A stretch of 64,000 nucleotides of DNA from Prevotella sp. P5-108 (GCF_002251385.1 NZ_NPJJ01000063.1:37884-101883), one strand, 5' to 3'; positions 39,333 through 48,301 are shown, counted from the stretch's first letter. The notes: generated by a model not told the origin, from the letters alone. A program made the numbers and translations.

Positions 39333-39800
39333 TTATTGTACGATTTTGAATCTTATTCGGAAGCTGCGCTTCTCTTCGTCCCAATTGGTGCCGAGCAGAG
39401 TAAAATGGCCAATCTGCCCAGTAGAGCGCACATGCTTGCCGATACATGGGCAGACATCGTAATCGCCGATGCGTACCAGCCTGATGGTTTCGCTCGCATC
39501 CTCGGGCAAACGGTCGATATGAACACCCTCGGGAATATGGTCACGGTCTACAAACTCATAAGTTACAGGCATGTCCTCATCAATGAGGCGGTTCATCTCA
39601 TCTTCGATGAACTTCTCTTCCTTTCGGGTGGGCTTGTTGGCGAGCTGATAGGTTATCTTGCTCTTCTTGCGCTCGATGTGAGCATTACGACTTCGCTCAC
39701 ACCCATACTGACGTACCATCAGCTGATTGAGCAGATGCTCGGCAGTATGGGCAGGCGGGAATTCCTCCTTGTTGTGTTCGTTCAGAATCAATTCGTCCAT
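39333..39800 (-). CDS. AlaX-like free-standing tRNA editing domain
   Basis: A 155-residue protein corresponding to the second additional domain of Ala/Thr-tRNA synthetases. The zinc ligands HTAEH (residues about 18-22) and C-x3-H in CPCIGKH are present. AlaX-type proteins hydrolyse mischarged tRNA (Ser or Gly on tRNA-Ala) in trans. The sequence around the metal site is divergent, so the target tRNA is uncertain. It lies between GH13 (4 bases) and GH106 (16 bases). Confidence 0.82.
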   Translation of the reverse strand: MDELILNEHNKEEFPPAHTAEHLLNQLMVRQYGCERSRNAHIERKKSKITYQLANKPTRKEEKFIEDEMNRLIDEDMPVTYEFVDRDHIPEGVHIDRLPEDASETIRLVRIGDYDVCPCIGKHVRSTGQIGHFTLLGTNWDEEKRSFRIRFKIVQ

Positions 39801-39804
39801 GATA

Positions 39805-41451
39805 TTATTGTTTGATTTTGTATACTACTCCACCATAAGCCGGAACGGCGACATTGACAGCCTCGTTGACCGCAAGATGCAACTTGGCCTTACCGTCACT
39901 CAACAACTCGACAGCGTCGGCATCCCCCTCTGCGATACCCATATACTCAAAGGCATGCGAAGGAATAATGACACCCGTATCGATGGCCTCGGCTGCGAAA
40001 TTGGCAACCACCAGAAGCAGCTCGTTATCCTTCTTGCGCAGGAAGGCATATTGAGATTGGGCCAGATGACCATTAACATACATCAGGTCAAAGGTCAGAC
40101 CTCTGCTTGCCGCCTTCTCTTTCTCAGCAATGAGCATCACGCGCTTGTAGGCATCCATCAGTTTGCGTTCCGACGGTGTTTTCTTGCGAATATCGAAGTA
40201 TCCGTGGTTGACACTGTCCATGCTCCAATAGTCGAAGATAGTGCTACGACCATCGCGACCACTGAAGCCTTCCTTGTCCATACCACGCTCGCCGAGTTCT
40301 TGACCAGCGTAGAGCATATAAGGATTGGCGTGGAGCAGACAACTCACTATGTGGGCGGGATAGGCAGCCCAAGGCTCGCCGGCGAAAAAGTCGCTCGCAA
40401 TACGCTGCTCGTCATGATTTTCCAGGAAATAGAGCATGTGGTCGCGGATATCGTCGGTCTGCTGCCATTGCGTTGTGATGTCAGAGGCCCAACGACGGCC
40501 ACAGACGATGTCACGCAGACTGTCATACATGCCCACCTTATCATATAGGAGGTCAAAGCCAGCCCCAATATAAGTACGGTAGAGCGAAGGATTGTAGACC
40601 TCGCCGATAAAGATGATATGCGGATAAGCCGTTTTCACCACCTTGGTGGCGTAAGCCCAGAACGCTGCGGGAACCATCTCTGCCATATCACATCTGAAAC
40701 CATCCACTCCCTTGCCTGCCCAGTACATCAGGATGTCTGTCATCTTGGTCCACGTATCGGGAATGGGGTCAAAATGCTCAGAGCGACCGCCTGCATCACA
40801 ATAGTCAACGCCATAATTGAGCTTGACGGTCTCATACCAGTCATTACGACCAGGACGATTGTCAAAATGGTCATTGCCGGTAGCTCGGGCAGGAGCCTCG
40901 TGATAAGTCTGACTATCGGTGACATCGCCCAAGTCAAGCGGCTGCCCCCAGCAGTAATAGAAGTTGTTGTGGGTGGAAAAGTGCATGTTGACATCATCGT
41001 CTTCACCCAAATCTCTTACGCCCTTGGGCTTGCATACAGAGTGGTACTGACGCGCCACATGGTTGGGCACGAAGTCCATGATTACCTTCATCCCCGCCTT
41101 GTGCGTCCTTGCGATGAGACACTCCCACTCCTGCATACGCTTATCGACGTCGACAGCCAAATCGGGGTCAATGTCATAATAATCGGTAATGGCATAGGGA
41201 GAACCGGCACGACCCTTGACCACCTCGGCATTCTGAGCCGGAATGCCATAAGCCGTGTAGTCGGTCTGCGAGGCATGACGCAACACACCGGTAAACCACA
41301 CATGGGTCACACCCATAGCTTTGATGCGCTTCAGCACCTGCGCATCAATGTCATTCATCTTCCCAGAACCATTTTCGGCAACCGAACCCCACTCTTTACG
41401 AGTGGTGTTACGATTGCCGAAAAGTCTGGTAAATATCTGATAAACTATCAT
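39805..41451 (-). CDS. GH13 family alpha-amylase-type enzyme
   Basis: 548 residues from MIVYQIFTRLFGNRN; a frame extension to 41532 would overlap fabD. The four GH13 regions are visible: DFVPNH (126-131), GFRCDMAE (nucleophile Asp254), IGEVYN (acid/base Glu283) and FLENHDE (Asp346). No signal peptide is seen, so it should act in the cytoplasm on maltodextrin or glycogen-type glucans. It starts five bases after fabD. Confidence 0.93.
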   Translation of the reverse strand: MIVYQIFTRLFGNRNTTRKEWGSVAENGSGKMNDIDAQVLKRIKAMGVTHVWFTGVLRHASQTDYTAYGIPAQNAEVVKGRAGSPYAITDYYDIDPDLAVDVDKRMQEWECLIARTHKAGMKVIMDFVPNHVARQYHSVCKPKGVRDLGEDDDVNMHFSTHNNFYYCWGQPLDLGDVTDSQTYHEAPARATGNDHFDNRPGRNDWYETVKLNYGVDYCDAGGRSEHFDPIPDTWTKMTDILMYWAGKGVDGFRCDMAEMVPAAFWAYATKVVKTAYPHIIFIGEVYNPSLYRTYIGAGFDLLYDKVGMYDSLRDIVCGRRWASDITTQWQQTDDIRDHMLYFLENHDEQRIASDFFAGEPWAAYPAHIVSCLLHANPYMLYAGQELGERGMDKEGFSGRDGRSTIFDYWSMDSVNHGYFDIRKKTPSERKLMDAYKRVMLIAEKEKAASRGLTFDLMYVNGHLAQSQYAFLRKKDNELLLVVANFAAEAIDTGVIIPSHAFEYMGIAEGDADAVELLSDGKAKLHLAVNEAVNVAVPAYGGVVYKIKQ

Positions 41452-41456
41452 ATCGT

Positions 41457-42344
41457 TCAGGCGATACCGCGCACAGCCACGGTTTTGTCTATACGACCTA
41501 TCATACCTTGCAGCGCCTTTCCAGGGCCACACTCCGTGAAGTCATCGGCACCGTCGGCAATCATAGCCTGCACGCTGGCAGTCCAGCGAACCGAACTGGT
41601 GAGCTGGGCTATCAGATTGGCCTTGATTACCTCAGGCTCAGTGTGGGGCTTGGCGTCCACGTTCTGATAAACGGGGCACTTGGGCGCATTGAATGTAGTC
41701 TTCTCGATGGCGGCCTCAAGTTCGTCCTTGGCGGGCTGCATCAGAGGAGAGTGGAAAGCGCCACCAACCTTCAGGGGCAGAGCTCGCTTGGCACCGGCTT
41801 CCTTCAGCTTCTCACAGGCGGCATTGATGGCATCTACATTGCCAGAGATAACCAGCTGGCCAGGACAGTTGTAGTTGGCAGCAACCACTACATTACCATC
41901 GGTAGACACTTCAGCGCAGATTTCCTCAACCTTCTCATCGGGCAGACCGATGATGGCAGCCATAGTACCAGGGTTAGCCTCGCAAGCCTTCTGCATGGCA
42001 TTGGCACGGGCAGCCACCAGTTTCAGACCATCCTCAAAGCTGAGCGCACCTACTGCTACAAGAGCAGAGAACTCACCGAGTGAGTGACCGCCAACCATTG
42101 CTGGAGCGAACTCGTCGCCCAGGCAGAGAGCAGAGATTACACTGTGCAGGAATACAGCAGGCTGGGTAACATTAGTCTGCTTCAACTGCTCGTCGGTGCC
42201 TGCAAACATGATATCAGTGATTTTGAAGCCGAGGATTTCGTCGGCCTTGTCAAACAATTCTTTTGCCAATGGATTATTGTCGTAGAGCTCCTTGCCCATG
42301 CCGACAAACTGTGAACCCTGTCCGGGGAATACAAATGCTTTCAT
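41457..42344 (-). CDS. fabD: Malonyl-CoA:ACP transacylase
   Basis: 295 residues. Nucleophile Ser88 lies in GHSLGE, with the FPGQGSQ N-terminal motif and the catalytic His in GGAFHSPLM. It loads malonyl groups onto acyl carrier protein in fatty-acid synthesis. First gene of a tight four-gene operon, with a clear promoter. Confidence 0.97.
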   Translation of the reverse strand: MKAFVFPGQGSQFVGMGKELYDNNPLAKELFDKADEILGFKITDIMFAGTDEQLKQTNVTQPAVFLHSVISALCLGDEFAPAMVGGHSLGEFSALVAVGALSFEDGLKLVAARANAMQKACEANPGTMAAIIGLPDEKVEEICAEVSTDGNVVVAANYNCPGQLVISGNVDAINAACEKLKEAGAKRALPLKVGGAFHSPLMQPAKDELEAAIEKTTFNAPKCPVYQNVDAKPHTEPEVIKANLIAQLTSSVRWTASVQAMIADGADDFTECGPGKALQGMIGRIDKTVAVRGIA

Positions 42345-42379
42345 TATTATCTTATTACTTAATACTTATTACTTTAGTG

Positions 42380-42410
42380 CAAAGTTAGTGAAAACCGAGC
42401 GCAATACAAA
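42380..42410 (-). promoter_or_regulatory. fabD operon promoter
   Basis: Minus-strand TTTG (42410-42407), 19 bases, TAACTTTG (42387-42380). Confidence 0.85.
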
Positions 42411-42463
42411 ATAAATCACATTTATTTTTATGTACGCGCGAGGCACCGCCATACATTATGGCA

Positions 42464-42501
42464 CAAAAAAAATCCTAACCACGCAATTGCAGTTAGGATT
42501 T
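42464..42501 (-). terminator. Terminator of the rpsF operon
   Basis: Ten-bp perfect stem AAATCCTAAC / GTTAGGATTT with a 12-base loop and eight T residues on the minus strand, 29 bases beyond the rplI stop. Confidence 0.95.
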
Positions 42502-42529
42502 CTATTGAGATTTGCTTTACAGCGCAAAC

Positions 42530-43051
42530 TTATTCAGCTGCGGGAGCCTCGGCAGCAGCCTCAGCAACAGGAGCCTCCTCAACGGGAGCCTCAACGGCCT
42601 CCACGGGAGCGTTCTCGGCAACGACCTTAACAGGAACCTTTACCTCTACCTCCTTGTGGAAGTGAACGGTAGCCTCGTAGTCGCCAACCTTCTTGGCATC
42701 GTGCATGGTAACAATCTTGCGGTCGATGTCGAAACCCTTCTTAGCGAGAGCCTCTACTACAGCAGCAGCGCCTACCGAACCGTAAGTTACACCAGTTGCA
42801 GAAACCTTAGCTTCGATTACCAGCTCTACACCATTGAGAGCCTCAGCCTTCTTCTCAGCCTCAGCCTTGAGGGCAGCCAGCTTGTGAGCCTGCTGCTTAA
42901 GGTTCTCAGCGAGTACCTTCTTGGCGCTGGGCGAAGCGATAACACCCTTGCCTGTGGGGATAAGATAGTTACGACCGTAACCACTCTTAACGTTCACAAT
43001 ATCGTTCTTGTATCCAAGACCGATGATATCTTCTTTCAAAATAATCTCCAT
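42530..43051 (-). CDS. rplI: 50S ribosomal protein L9
   Basis: 173 residues. The N-domain MEIILKEDIIGLGYKNDIV and the C-domain are normal to about residue 148. A non-conserved tail of about 25 residues rich in Ala, Glu, Pro and Val follows, as in other Bacteroidales. It binds 23S rRNA. Confidence 0.97.
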   Translation of the reverse strand: MEIILKEDIIGLGYKNDIVNVKSGYGRNYLIPTGKGVIASPSAKKVLAENLKQQAHKLAALKAEAEKKAEALNGVELVIEAKVSATGVTYGSVGAAAVVEALAKKGFDIDRKIVTMHDAKKVGDYEATVHFHKEVEVKVPVKVVAENAPVEAVEAPVEEAPVAEAAAEAPAAE

Positions 43052-43066
43052 TGTGCTTCCTCCTTT

Positions 43067-43339
43067 TTATTTCATCAAGTCAGTTACATAAGGAAGTAAT
43101 GCTATCTGGCGCGCACGCTTTACAGCCTGGGCCACACGACGCTGATACTTCAGAGATGTGCCAGTAATACGACGGGGAAGAATCTTACCCTGTTCGTTCA
43201 GGAACTTCTTCAGGAACTCAGGATCTTTGTAGTCGATATACTTAATACCGCTCTTCTTGAAGCGGCAATACTTCTTCTTCTTTACATCGATAGAAGGAGC
43301 TGTCAAGTAACGTACTTCTGAATTGTTCTGCTCTGCCAT
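43067..43339 (-). CDS. rpsR: 30S ribosomal protein S18
   Basis: 90 residues with the S18 core [33 protein letters not shown]. It pairs with S6 on the 30S platform; its gene lies two bases after rpsF. Confidence 0.97.
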   Translation of the reverse strand: MAEQNNSEVRYLTAPSIDVKKKKYCRFKKSGIKYIDYKDPEFLKKFLNEQGKILPRRITGTSLKYQRRVAQAVKRARQIALLPYVTDLMK

Positions 43340-43341
43340 GA

Positions 43342-43686
43342 TTAAGCCTCCTCTTTTTTACCAAGTTTTGCGCGACGCTTTTCGGCGTACTGAGCAGCAT
43401 ACTTGTCAAGTTTAACGGTCATGTAACGGATAACCTTCTCGTCGCGGCGATAGCCAGTCTCGAGAGAGTTAACGATAGTTGGCTCAGCCTTGAATTCCAA
43501 CAGGCAGTAGAAGCCTGTAGATTTCTTCTGAATAGCATAAGCCATTTTCTTCAGTCCCCAGGTCTCCTCGTTCAGAATCTCTGCGCCTTTATCAGTGAGC
43601 AGTTTCTTGAATTTAGCGACCGTTTCCTTCATCTGTTCATCAGACAAAACGGGAGTCAAAATGAAAACGGTTTCGTATTGATTCAT
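43342..43686 (-). CDS. rpsF: 30S ribosomal protein S6
   Basis: 114 residues; [21 protein letters not shown] and the [16 protein letters not shown] motif identify S6. First gene of rpsF-rpsR-rplI; the ssb or priB gene often found between rpsF and rpsR elsewhere is absent. The leader of about 80 bases could hold the S6:S18 autoregulatory RNA motif, but this was not demonstrated. Confidence 0.97.
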   Translation of the reverse strand: MNQYETVFILTPVLSDEQMKETVAKFKKLLTDKGAEILNEETWGLKKMAYAIQKKSTGFYCLLEFKAEPTIVNSLETGYRRDEKVIRYMTVKLDKYAAQYAEKRRAKLGKKEEA

Positions 43687-43766
43687 ACTGTTTATAAATT
43701 AATAAATGATTAATATTTGCGCACTATCGACAGCCGAGCCGAAACCCACTGCCTCAAAATGCGGTG

Positions 43767-43798
43767 CAAAGGTACTGCTTTTTTTCCTGACTGACAAA
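43767..43798 (-). promoter_or_regulatory. rpsF operon promoter
   Basis: Minus-strand TTTG (43798-43795), 20 bases, TACCTTTG (43774-43767). Confidence 0.85.
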
Positions 43799-43835
43799 CA
43801 TTTCGAGGATTATTTCATTATTTTTTTAATCAGAC

Positions 43836-43877
43836 AAGTCCTCCTGGCAACCATCGTTGACAGTTGCCGGAGGACTT
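43836..43877 (-). terminator. Hairpin ending ECF sigma operon 1
   Basis: Fifteen-bp stem with one bulged T (AAGTCCTCC / GGAGGACTT outer, GGCAAC / GTTGCC inner) and an 11-base loop. No T-run follows on the minus strand. Confidence 0.7.
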
Positions 43878-43902
43878 TCTGAGTTGAGAGAGATTTCTAT
43901 AA

Positions 43903-44805
43903 TCAGTTTTTGAGCAGCGTGAGCGCAGCGTCGAGCAGCGTGCTGTTGACCACATCCGACTCGCAACGACGCACGCCTTCTACCAGCTTGATGCAAGCCT
44001 TCTTGTCGTTGGCATCAAACGTCTTGCGACCCAGATTGCACAGGGTTACCAGTCGGTTGGCCAGTATCTGGCGGTATTCCACATCCTTTGCTGCGCCATC
44101 TGAAAAGGCGAGCGACGTATAGGCCGAACATACCGATGTTACAGCCGTCAACAGACTGGAAGAGGTAAACTTGGTGGCCTTGTTGGCGATATCCAGATTG
44201 GAGTAGACCCGCTTTCCGCTACCATCTACCATCAAGATGCTGTCGCTCTCGGTGCGTAGCACTCTGCGGCCTTCGGTCTGCTTCGATGCCTTCTCTCGCT
44301 GCACCACCGGGTCAATGTTATAGAACTTCAGCAGCGAACCATTCATCTTTTTCCCAGACATCCACCACACCAAAGCATAGACATAACGTTTTTCCTTGTT
44401 CAGCGGGTCGCGCAGGTAGAGGACATCGTAGTTGCGGTCGATATACACGCCCAGCCTATAGCTCAGGGCGTTGTCCTTGCCATAACCTATATTATTGGAC
44501 TTGGCTATCGTACCGGCCTTGCGGAAATTAGACATGTAAGCCAGAGCCACATTGGGCCGCATAGTCTTGGCCTCGAAGTCATCGACCAGCTTTCTTTGCT
44601 CCTTGTCGATGACAAAGTTGTAGAACTTGTGATAACCGCCTTCATACTCCTGGGCCTCGCTATTGGTGATGGCACCCATGTCTATGAGGGTCTGAGCCAG
44701 CTGCGCAAATGCTACATCAATAGGCTGCTTGGGCGAGGCAGTAGAGGCGACAGCCGCCATGGCTGCGAGCACTGCCAACAAGATAAAACGCTTGATTTTC
44801 TTCAT
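43903..44805 (-). CDS. Exported protein of ECF sigma operon 1
   Basis: 300 residues with a signal peptide (about 1-23, ending STASP). The mature protein is not recognised. It has an N-terminal helical part containing AITNSEAQEYEGGYHKFYNF, a central beta-rich part (YALVWWMSGKKMNG, SDSILMVDGSGKRVYSN) and a helical C-terminus with three Cys. It lies 22 bases after the anti-sigma-like gene, so it probably belongs to the regulon or sensing pathway of that sigma factor. Confidence 0.75.
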   Translation of the reverse strand: MKKIKRFILLAVLAAMAAVASTASPKQPIDVAFAQLAQTLIDMGAITNSEAQEYEGGYHKFYNFVIDKEQRKLVDDFEAKTMRPNVALAYMSNFRKAGTIAKSNNIGYGKDNALSYRLGVYIDRNYDVLYLRDPLNKEKRYVYALVWWMSGKKMNGSLLKFYNIDPVVQREKASKQTEGRRVLRTESDSILMVDGSGKRVYSNLDIANKATKFTSSSLLTAVTSVCSAYTSLAFSDGAAKDVEYRQILANRLVTLCNLGRKTFDANDKKACIKLVEGVRRCESDVVNSTLLDAALTLLKN

Positions 44806-44827
44806 ATTCAGTTTTCTCCTTTATATT

Positions 44828-45493
44828 TTAATAAACTTCTTCTTCGAGCAAAGCCAAGGCTTCATTGACGATGGCGTTTTCGCGGTTAGCTCCCTCCATC
44901 ATAGCCTGCTGGTAGAGCTGCTCATCGTCGCGCTGCGCCTCTTCCACGCATTGTGCCACAAAAGCATCGATGGCGTCGGAGAGAGAGTCGACGAACTCCT
45001 TTCGGCGCGCCTCGGCATACAGGGGGTGCGGAGGCGCCGGCGTGTACATATATTTATGATAACGGCGCGCCTTGGGCTTCTCGCTCTTCACACTGTCTGC
45101 CTTGGGGACTGAGGGTGCAGGGACAGCGGCACCCGAGACCGTGTCTACGGGAACAGCTGCTATCTGTACACTGTCTGCCGACGGCGACGACGGGCTGAGA
45201 GCGAGCGTCATGACCACAGCCACGGCCACACAGGCGGCGGCAATCATAGCCACCCTGAGGGCGATGCTCCTGGCCACAGACGGCGACCTGCCCGCTGCCA
45301 CGGGAGTGACAGCCACATCCTCTTCGGGCATGCCGGCATCAAAGTAGGCAAACATCTGCCGATAGTCTTCCAAGTCGGGAGCCTCCTCGCGACGGGCGTC
45401 AAACCACCGGGCTATCTCCTGCTCCTCTTCCACCGTGGTCTGGCCTTCCATAAACCTCGTGAGGAGTTGTCTGATTTGCTTTTCGTTATACAT
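44828..45493 (-). CDS. Anti-sigma-factor-like membrane protein
   Basis: 221 residues: a cytoplasmic N-terminus (about 1-75) with the pattern IRQLLTRFMEGQTTVEEEQEIARWFDARR typical of Bacteroidetes anti-sigma proteins, and one membrane segment (about 78-100, VAMIAAACVAVAVVMTLAL). A Pro/Val-rich stretch and a charged extracytoplasmic C-terminus follow. It starts eight bases after the sigma gene. No zinc-binding HxxxCxxC motif is present. Confidence 0.75.
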   Translation of the reverse strand: MYNEKQIRQLLTRFMEGQTTVEEEQEIARWFDARREEAPDLEDYRQMFAYFDAGMPEEDVAVTPVAAGRSPSVARSIALRVAMIAAACVAVAVVMTLALSPSSPSADSVQIAAVPVDTVSGAAVPAPSVPKADSVKSEKPKARRYHKYMYTPAPPHPLYAEARRKEFVDSLSDAIDAFVAQCVEEAQRDDEQLYQQAMMEGANRENAIVNEALALLEEEVY

Positions 45494-45501
45494 TGTTATA
45501 T

Positions 45502-46005
45502 TTATGTACGTTGATTACGTTTTCTGATATCGGCGAGCAGCTGTCTGCGTGCCTTTGAGAGCAGCGTGGCCACCGAGGCCGGCTTGATGCCGAGTATGGC
45601 AGCTATCTCTGCATTGTTCTTCAGTTCTATCTGTCGCAGCCGCAACACCTGATGCTGCATGGGCGGCAGAGCCTGGAGTCTGCGCTGCAGCCATGCATCG
45701 GTCTCCTCGGCCTCGATAGCGACATCGGCAGCCGCCGAGGGCTGGACAACAGCCACTCCCGTCGTCAGCGATACCGTGTGAGATTGGCGCAGCATGTCGA
45801 GCGCCCTGTTGCGGGCAGCCACCACAGCCAGTCCACGGGCATGACGGGCGGAGGAGATATTGTCGCGCAGCGTCCACAGCCTCAGCATTATGTCTTGGGC
45901 CACATCTTCTGCGCCCTCGACACCGATGCCGGCAGCGGCAGCCGAACGGACGGCTGACACGCGCAATTCTGCGGCCATATCGGTAAACTCCTTTTCGCTC
46001 ATCAT
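45502..46005 (-). CDS. ECF-type RNA polymerase sigma factor (operon 1)
   Basis: 167 residues with sigma region 2 (GAEDVAQDIMLRLWTLRDNI, AVVAARNRALDMLR) and region 4 (LPPMQHQVLRLRQIELKNNAEIAAILGIKPASVATLLSKAR). It directs transcription of an unknown, probably envelope-related, regulon. Array D of the 21-bp repeats lies about 115 bases upstream of its start codon. Confidence 0.92.
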   Translation of the reverse strand: MMSEKEFTDMAAELRVSAVRSAAAAGIGVEGAEDVAQDIMLRLWTLRDNISSARHARGLAVVAARNRALDMLRQSHTVSLTTGVAVVQPSAAADVAIEAEETDAWLQRRLQALPPMQHQVLRLRQIELKNNAEIAAILGIKPASVATLLSKARRQLLADIRKRNQRT

Positions 46006-46120
46006 GATTTTCGCTATGCTACTCTATAAACGCGGAAACACGCGATTTATCAACCGATTTAACACACATTAACCTAAATTTCTTCTGACGACGCCGATTG
46101 TACCATCGATGGCCGCCAAG

Positions 46121-46204
46121 ATTAATTCGTGGTTGGAAATAGTGGTTGCACGCCGCGATTTGGATAATTCCGAGTTTGAAATCTCCATTTCCCACTCTGC
46201 AATC
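46121..46204. repeat. 21-bp dyad repeat array D (4 units)
   Basis: Units start at 46121, 46142, 46163 and 46184; C at position 8 and G at 16 are conserved in all. The third unit (AATTCCGAGTTTGAAAT) is nearly a full match to the family dyad. It lies between divergent genes. Confidence 0.85.
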
Positions 46205-46243
46205 AATTTGATGACCATCATGATAAAAAATAAATGATTTTAT

Positions 46244-46274
46244 TTTGTTCTCCTATCGGTTTGCACTACCTTTG
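46244..46274 (+). promoter_or_regulatory. Promoter of the small membrane protein/M64 operon
   Basis: TTTG at 46244-46247, 19 bases, TACCTTTG at 46267-46274. This complete promoter ends only five bases before the ATG at 46280, so the mRNA should start at or beside the start codon. Confidence 0.85.
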
Positions 46275-46279
46275 CAATA

Positions 46280-46465
46280 ATGAAAAAGATAGATTTCACC
46301 CGAATAGGCAAAGGGGCGCCTTACGCCCTCGTGACGGGCATGGTCTGCTTTGTGGCAGCCTATGTCATAACCAACCCCTGGATCAAGAACTCGCTGCTGC
46401 TGGCTGGTCTGGCTGCGGTAGTGATAAGCGTGGGGCTATACATCACGGCTTGGAAACACGAATAA
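46280..46465 (+). CDS. 61-residue two-span membrane protein, probably leaderless
   Basis: A small protein with a charged N-terminus (MKKIDFTRIGKG), two hydrophobic segments (about 15-30 and 38-55) and a short polar end. Not recognised as a characterised family. It is four bases upstream of the M64 gene. The promoter leaves essentially no 5' leader. Confidence 0.75.
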   Translation: MKKIDFTRIGKGAPYALVTGMVCFVAAYVITNPWIKNSLLLAGLAAVVISVGLYITAWKHE

Positions 46466-46469
46466 GACA

Positions 46470-47711
46470 ATGGATATGAAGCATATAATGACGACTCTGC
46501 TCGCCCTGGCACTGTGTGCGACGGCCACGGCACAAGACTTTGACAAGTATTTCACCGACAGCACGCTGCGGCTCGACTACATCTTCGAGGGCAACGCCCG
46601 GCAGCAACACATCGCTCTCGACCAGCTCAACGTGAGCCCCCGATGGTATGGCAAACGACAGCGACTGGCCGAACTGCCGGTACAAGGAAACGGCCAACTG
46701 ACCGTGCGCGACCACAAGACCCGCACCGCCATCTATCGCAACTCGTTCTCCACGCTCTTCCAGGAATGGCTCAGCTATCCCGAGGCAGAGGGCGCGGCAC
46801 GCTCGTTTGAGAACGTGTTTCTGATGCCCATGCCCAAAGACACGGTAGAGGTGACAATAGACCTGCGCAACAACCGCCAGGAGGTCATCGCAAGCTACAC
46901 CCACACGGTGGTGCCCAGCGACATCCTGATACGTCGCATCGGCAAGAAGCCTACGCCCTACACCACCCTATGGCAAGCCCGCGACACCACACGCTGCATC
47001 CACATAGCCTTCGTGGCCGAGGGCTACACCGAGGGCGAGATGGAGACGTTCGTAGCCGACGCCCACACAGCGATGGATGCCATCTTTGCCCACGAACCCT
47101 TCAAGAGCATGCGCGACAGGTTCAACGTGGTGGCAGTGAAGGCCGTCTCGGCAGAGAGCGGCACATCGTCGCCGGCAACAGGCGAATGGAAGAACACGGT
47201 GCTGGGCTCCCACTTCGACACATTCTACAGCTCGCGCTATCTGACCACACTCAGGCTGAAGACGCTGCACGACGTGCTGGCTGGCACTCCGTATGAGCAC
47301 ATCATCGTGCTGGTGAATACCGACCAGTATGGTGGCGGCGGCATACTCAACTCGTACAACCTCGCCATGACCCACCATCCCAAGTTCCGCCCAGTGGTGG
47401 TCCATGAGTTCGGCCACAGTTTTGCCGGTCTTGCCGATGAATACGCCTACGACTTTGAAGACATCCCCATGTATCCTCACGATGTGGAGCCATGGGAACC
47501 TAACATCACGACCAAGGTGGACTTCCGCAACAAGTGGGAGAACCTGATAGGCACCGACAGCCAGGCCGGTTTCTACGAGGGAGCGGGCTACAGCCTCAAG
47601 GGCGTGTATCGCGCCTATCCCGACTGCCGCATGCGCACCAACGAGAACCCCGAGTTCTGCAAGGCTTGCCGTCAGGCGCTCGTCAGACTCATCAATTTCT
47701 ACACCGAATAA
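46470..47711 (+). CDS. M64 family zinc metallopeptidase (IgA-peptidase-like)
   Basis: A 413-residue exported protease. The signal peptide ends near ATATAQ. An N-terminal beta domain of about 130 residues precedes the catalytic domain, whose zinc motif is HEFGHSFAGLADE with His312, Glu313 and His316. The name comes from the Clostridium ramosum IgA protease; most Bacteroidetes homologues have unknown substrates, so IgA cleavage must not be assumed. It lies three bases before the TPR gene. Confidence 0.92.
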   Translation: MDMKHIMTTLLALALCATATAQDFDKYFTDSTLRLDYIFEGNARQQHIALDQLNVSPRWYGKRQRLAELPVQGNGQLTVRDHKTRTAIYRNSFSTLFQEWLSYPEAEGAARSFENVFLMPMPKDTVEVTIDLRNNRQEVIASYTHTVVPSDILIRRIGKKPTPYTTLWQARDTTRCIHIAFVAEGYTEGEMETFVADAHTAMDAIFAHEPFKSMRDRFNVVAVKAVSAESGTSSPATGEWKNTVLGSHFDTFYSSRYLTTLRLKTLHDVLAGTPYEHIIVLVNTDQYGGGGILNSYNLAMTHHPKFRPVVVHEFGHSFAGLADEYAYDFEDIPMYPHDVEPWEPNITTKVDFRNKWENLIGTDSQAGFYEGAGYSLKGVYRAYPDCRMRTNENPEFCKACRQALVRLINFYTE

Positions 47712-47714
47712 GCC

Positions 47715-48299
47715 ATGCCGCTGCGCCATACGCTGACTACGATAGCCATACTCGTGGCTGCCACGCTGCCTCTGCACGCCCAGCAGGCCGACAAGGAGCA
47801 GCTGGGGCGAGCCATAGAGTATTTTCAGACGGCCAAGTATCATGAGTGCATGCTCATCCTGGCACGGCTCGACAGCGTATATACCATCAATCCGCGCTTT
47901 AGGGCATTTCTCGGCGTGTGCTATTACTACGAAGGCCAATACACCAAGGCAGCAGACTATCTGGAGGCGACCATCCCGCAGCTCAGAGCCTTCTCGCCCC
48001 AGGAGTTGGGGCTCTACAACTGGCTCTGCGGCGAATGTCTGTTCAAGCAGGAGCAATGGCAGCGCGCCATAGCCTACTACGAAGCCACCACCCTGATGCG
48101 CCACGGCAACGAGAAGGCCGACGCGCTCTACCGCTTAGGCTTCTGCTACATCAATCTGCACGATATGCGGGTGGCAAAGGACTATCTTGAGAGCGCACTG
48201 GCGTACTATGAACGGGCGGGAAGCCCTGACTACAAAGCCCGAGTGGCACAACTGCGCAACATGACGGCTGCCCTAAGAAACTATCTGGGCGAAGAATAG
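47715..48299 (+). CDS. Exported TPR protein
   Basis: 194 residues with a signal peptide (to about residue 23, LHAQ) and three to four tetratricopeptide repeats (GRAIEYFQTAKYHECMLIL, GVCYYYEGQYTKAADYLEA, RAIAYYEATTLMRHGNEKADALYRLGFC). It is likely a periplasmic protein-interaction factor for the upstream protease. Confidence 0.85.
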   Translation: MPLRHTLTTIAILVAATLPLHAQQADKEQLGRAIEYFQTAKYHECMLILARLDSVYTINPRFRAFLGVCYYYEGQYTKAADYLEATIPQLRAFSPQELGLYNWLCGECLFKQEQWQRAIAYYEATTLMRHGNEKADALYRLGFCYINLHDMRVAKDYLESALAYYERAGSPDYKARVAQLRNMTAALRNYLGEE

Positions 48300-48301
48300 A
48301 C

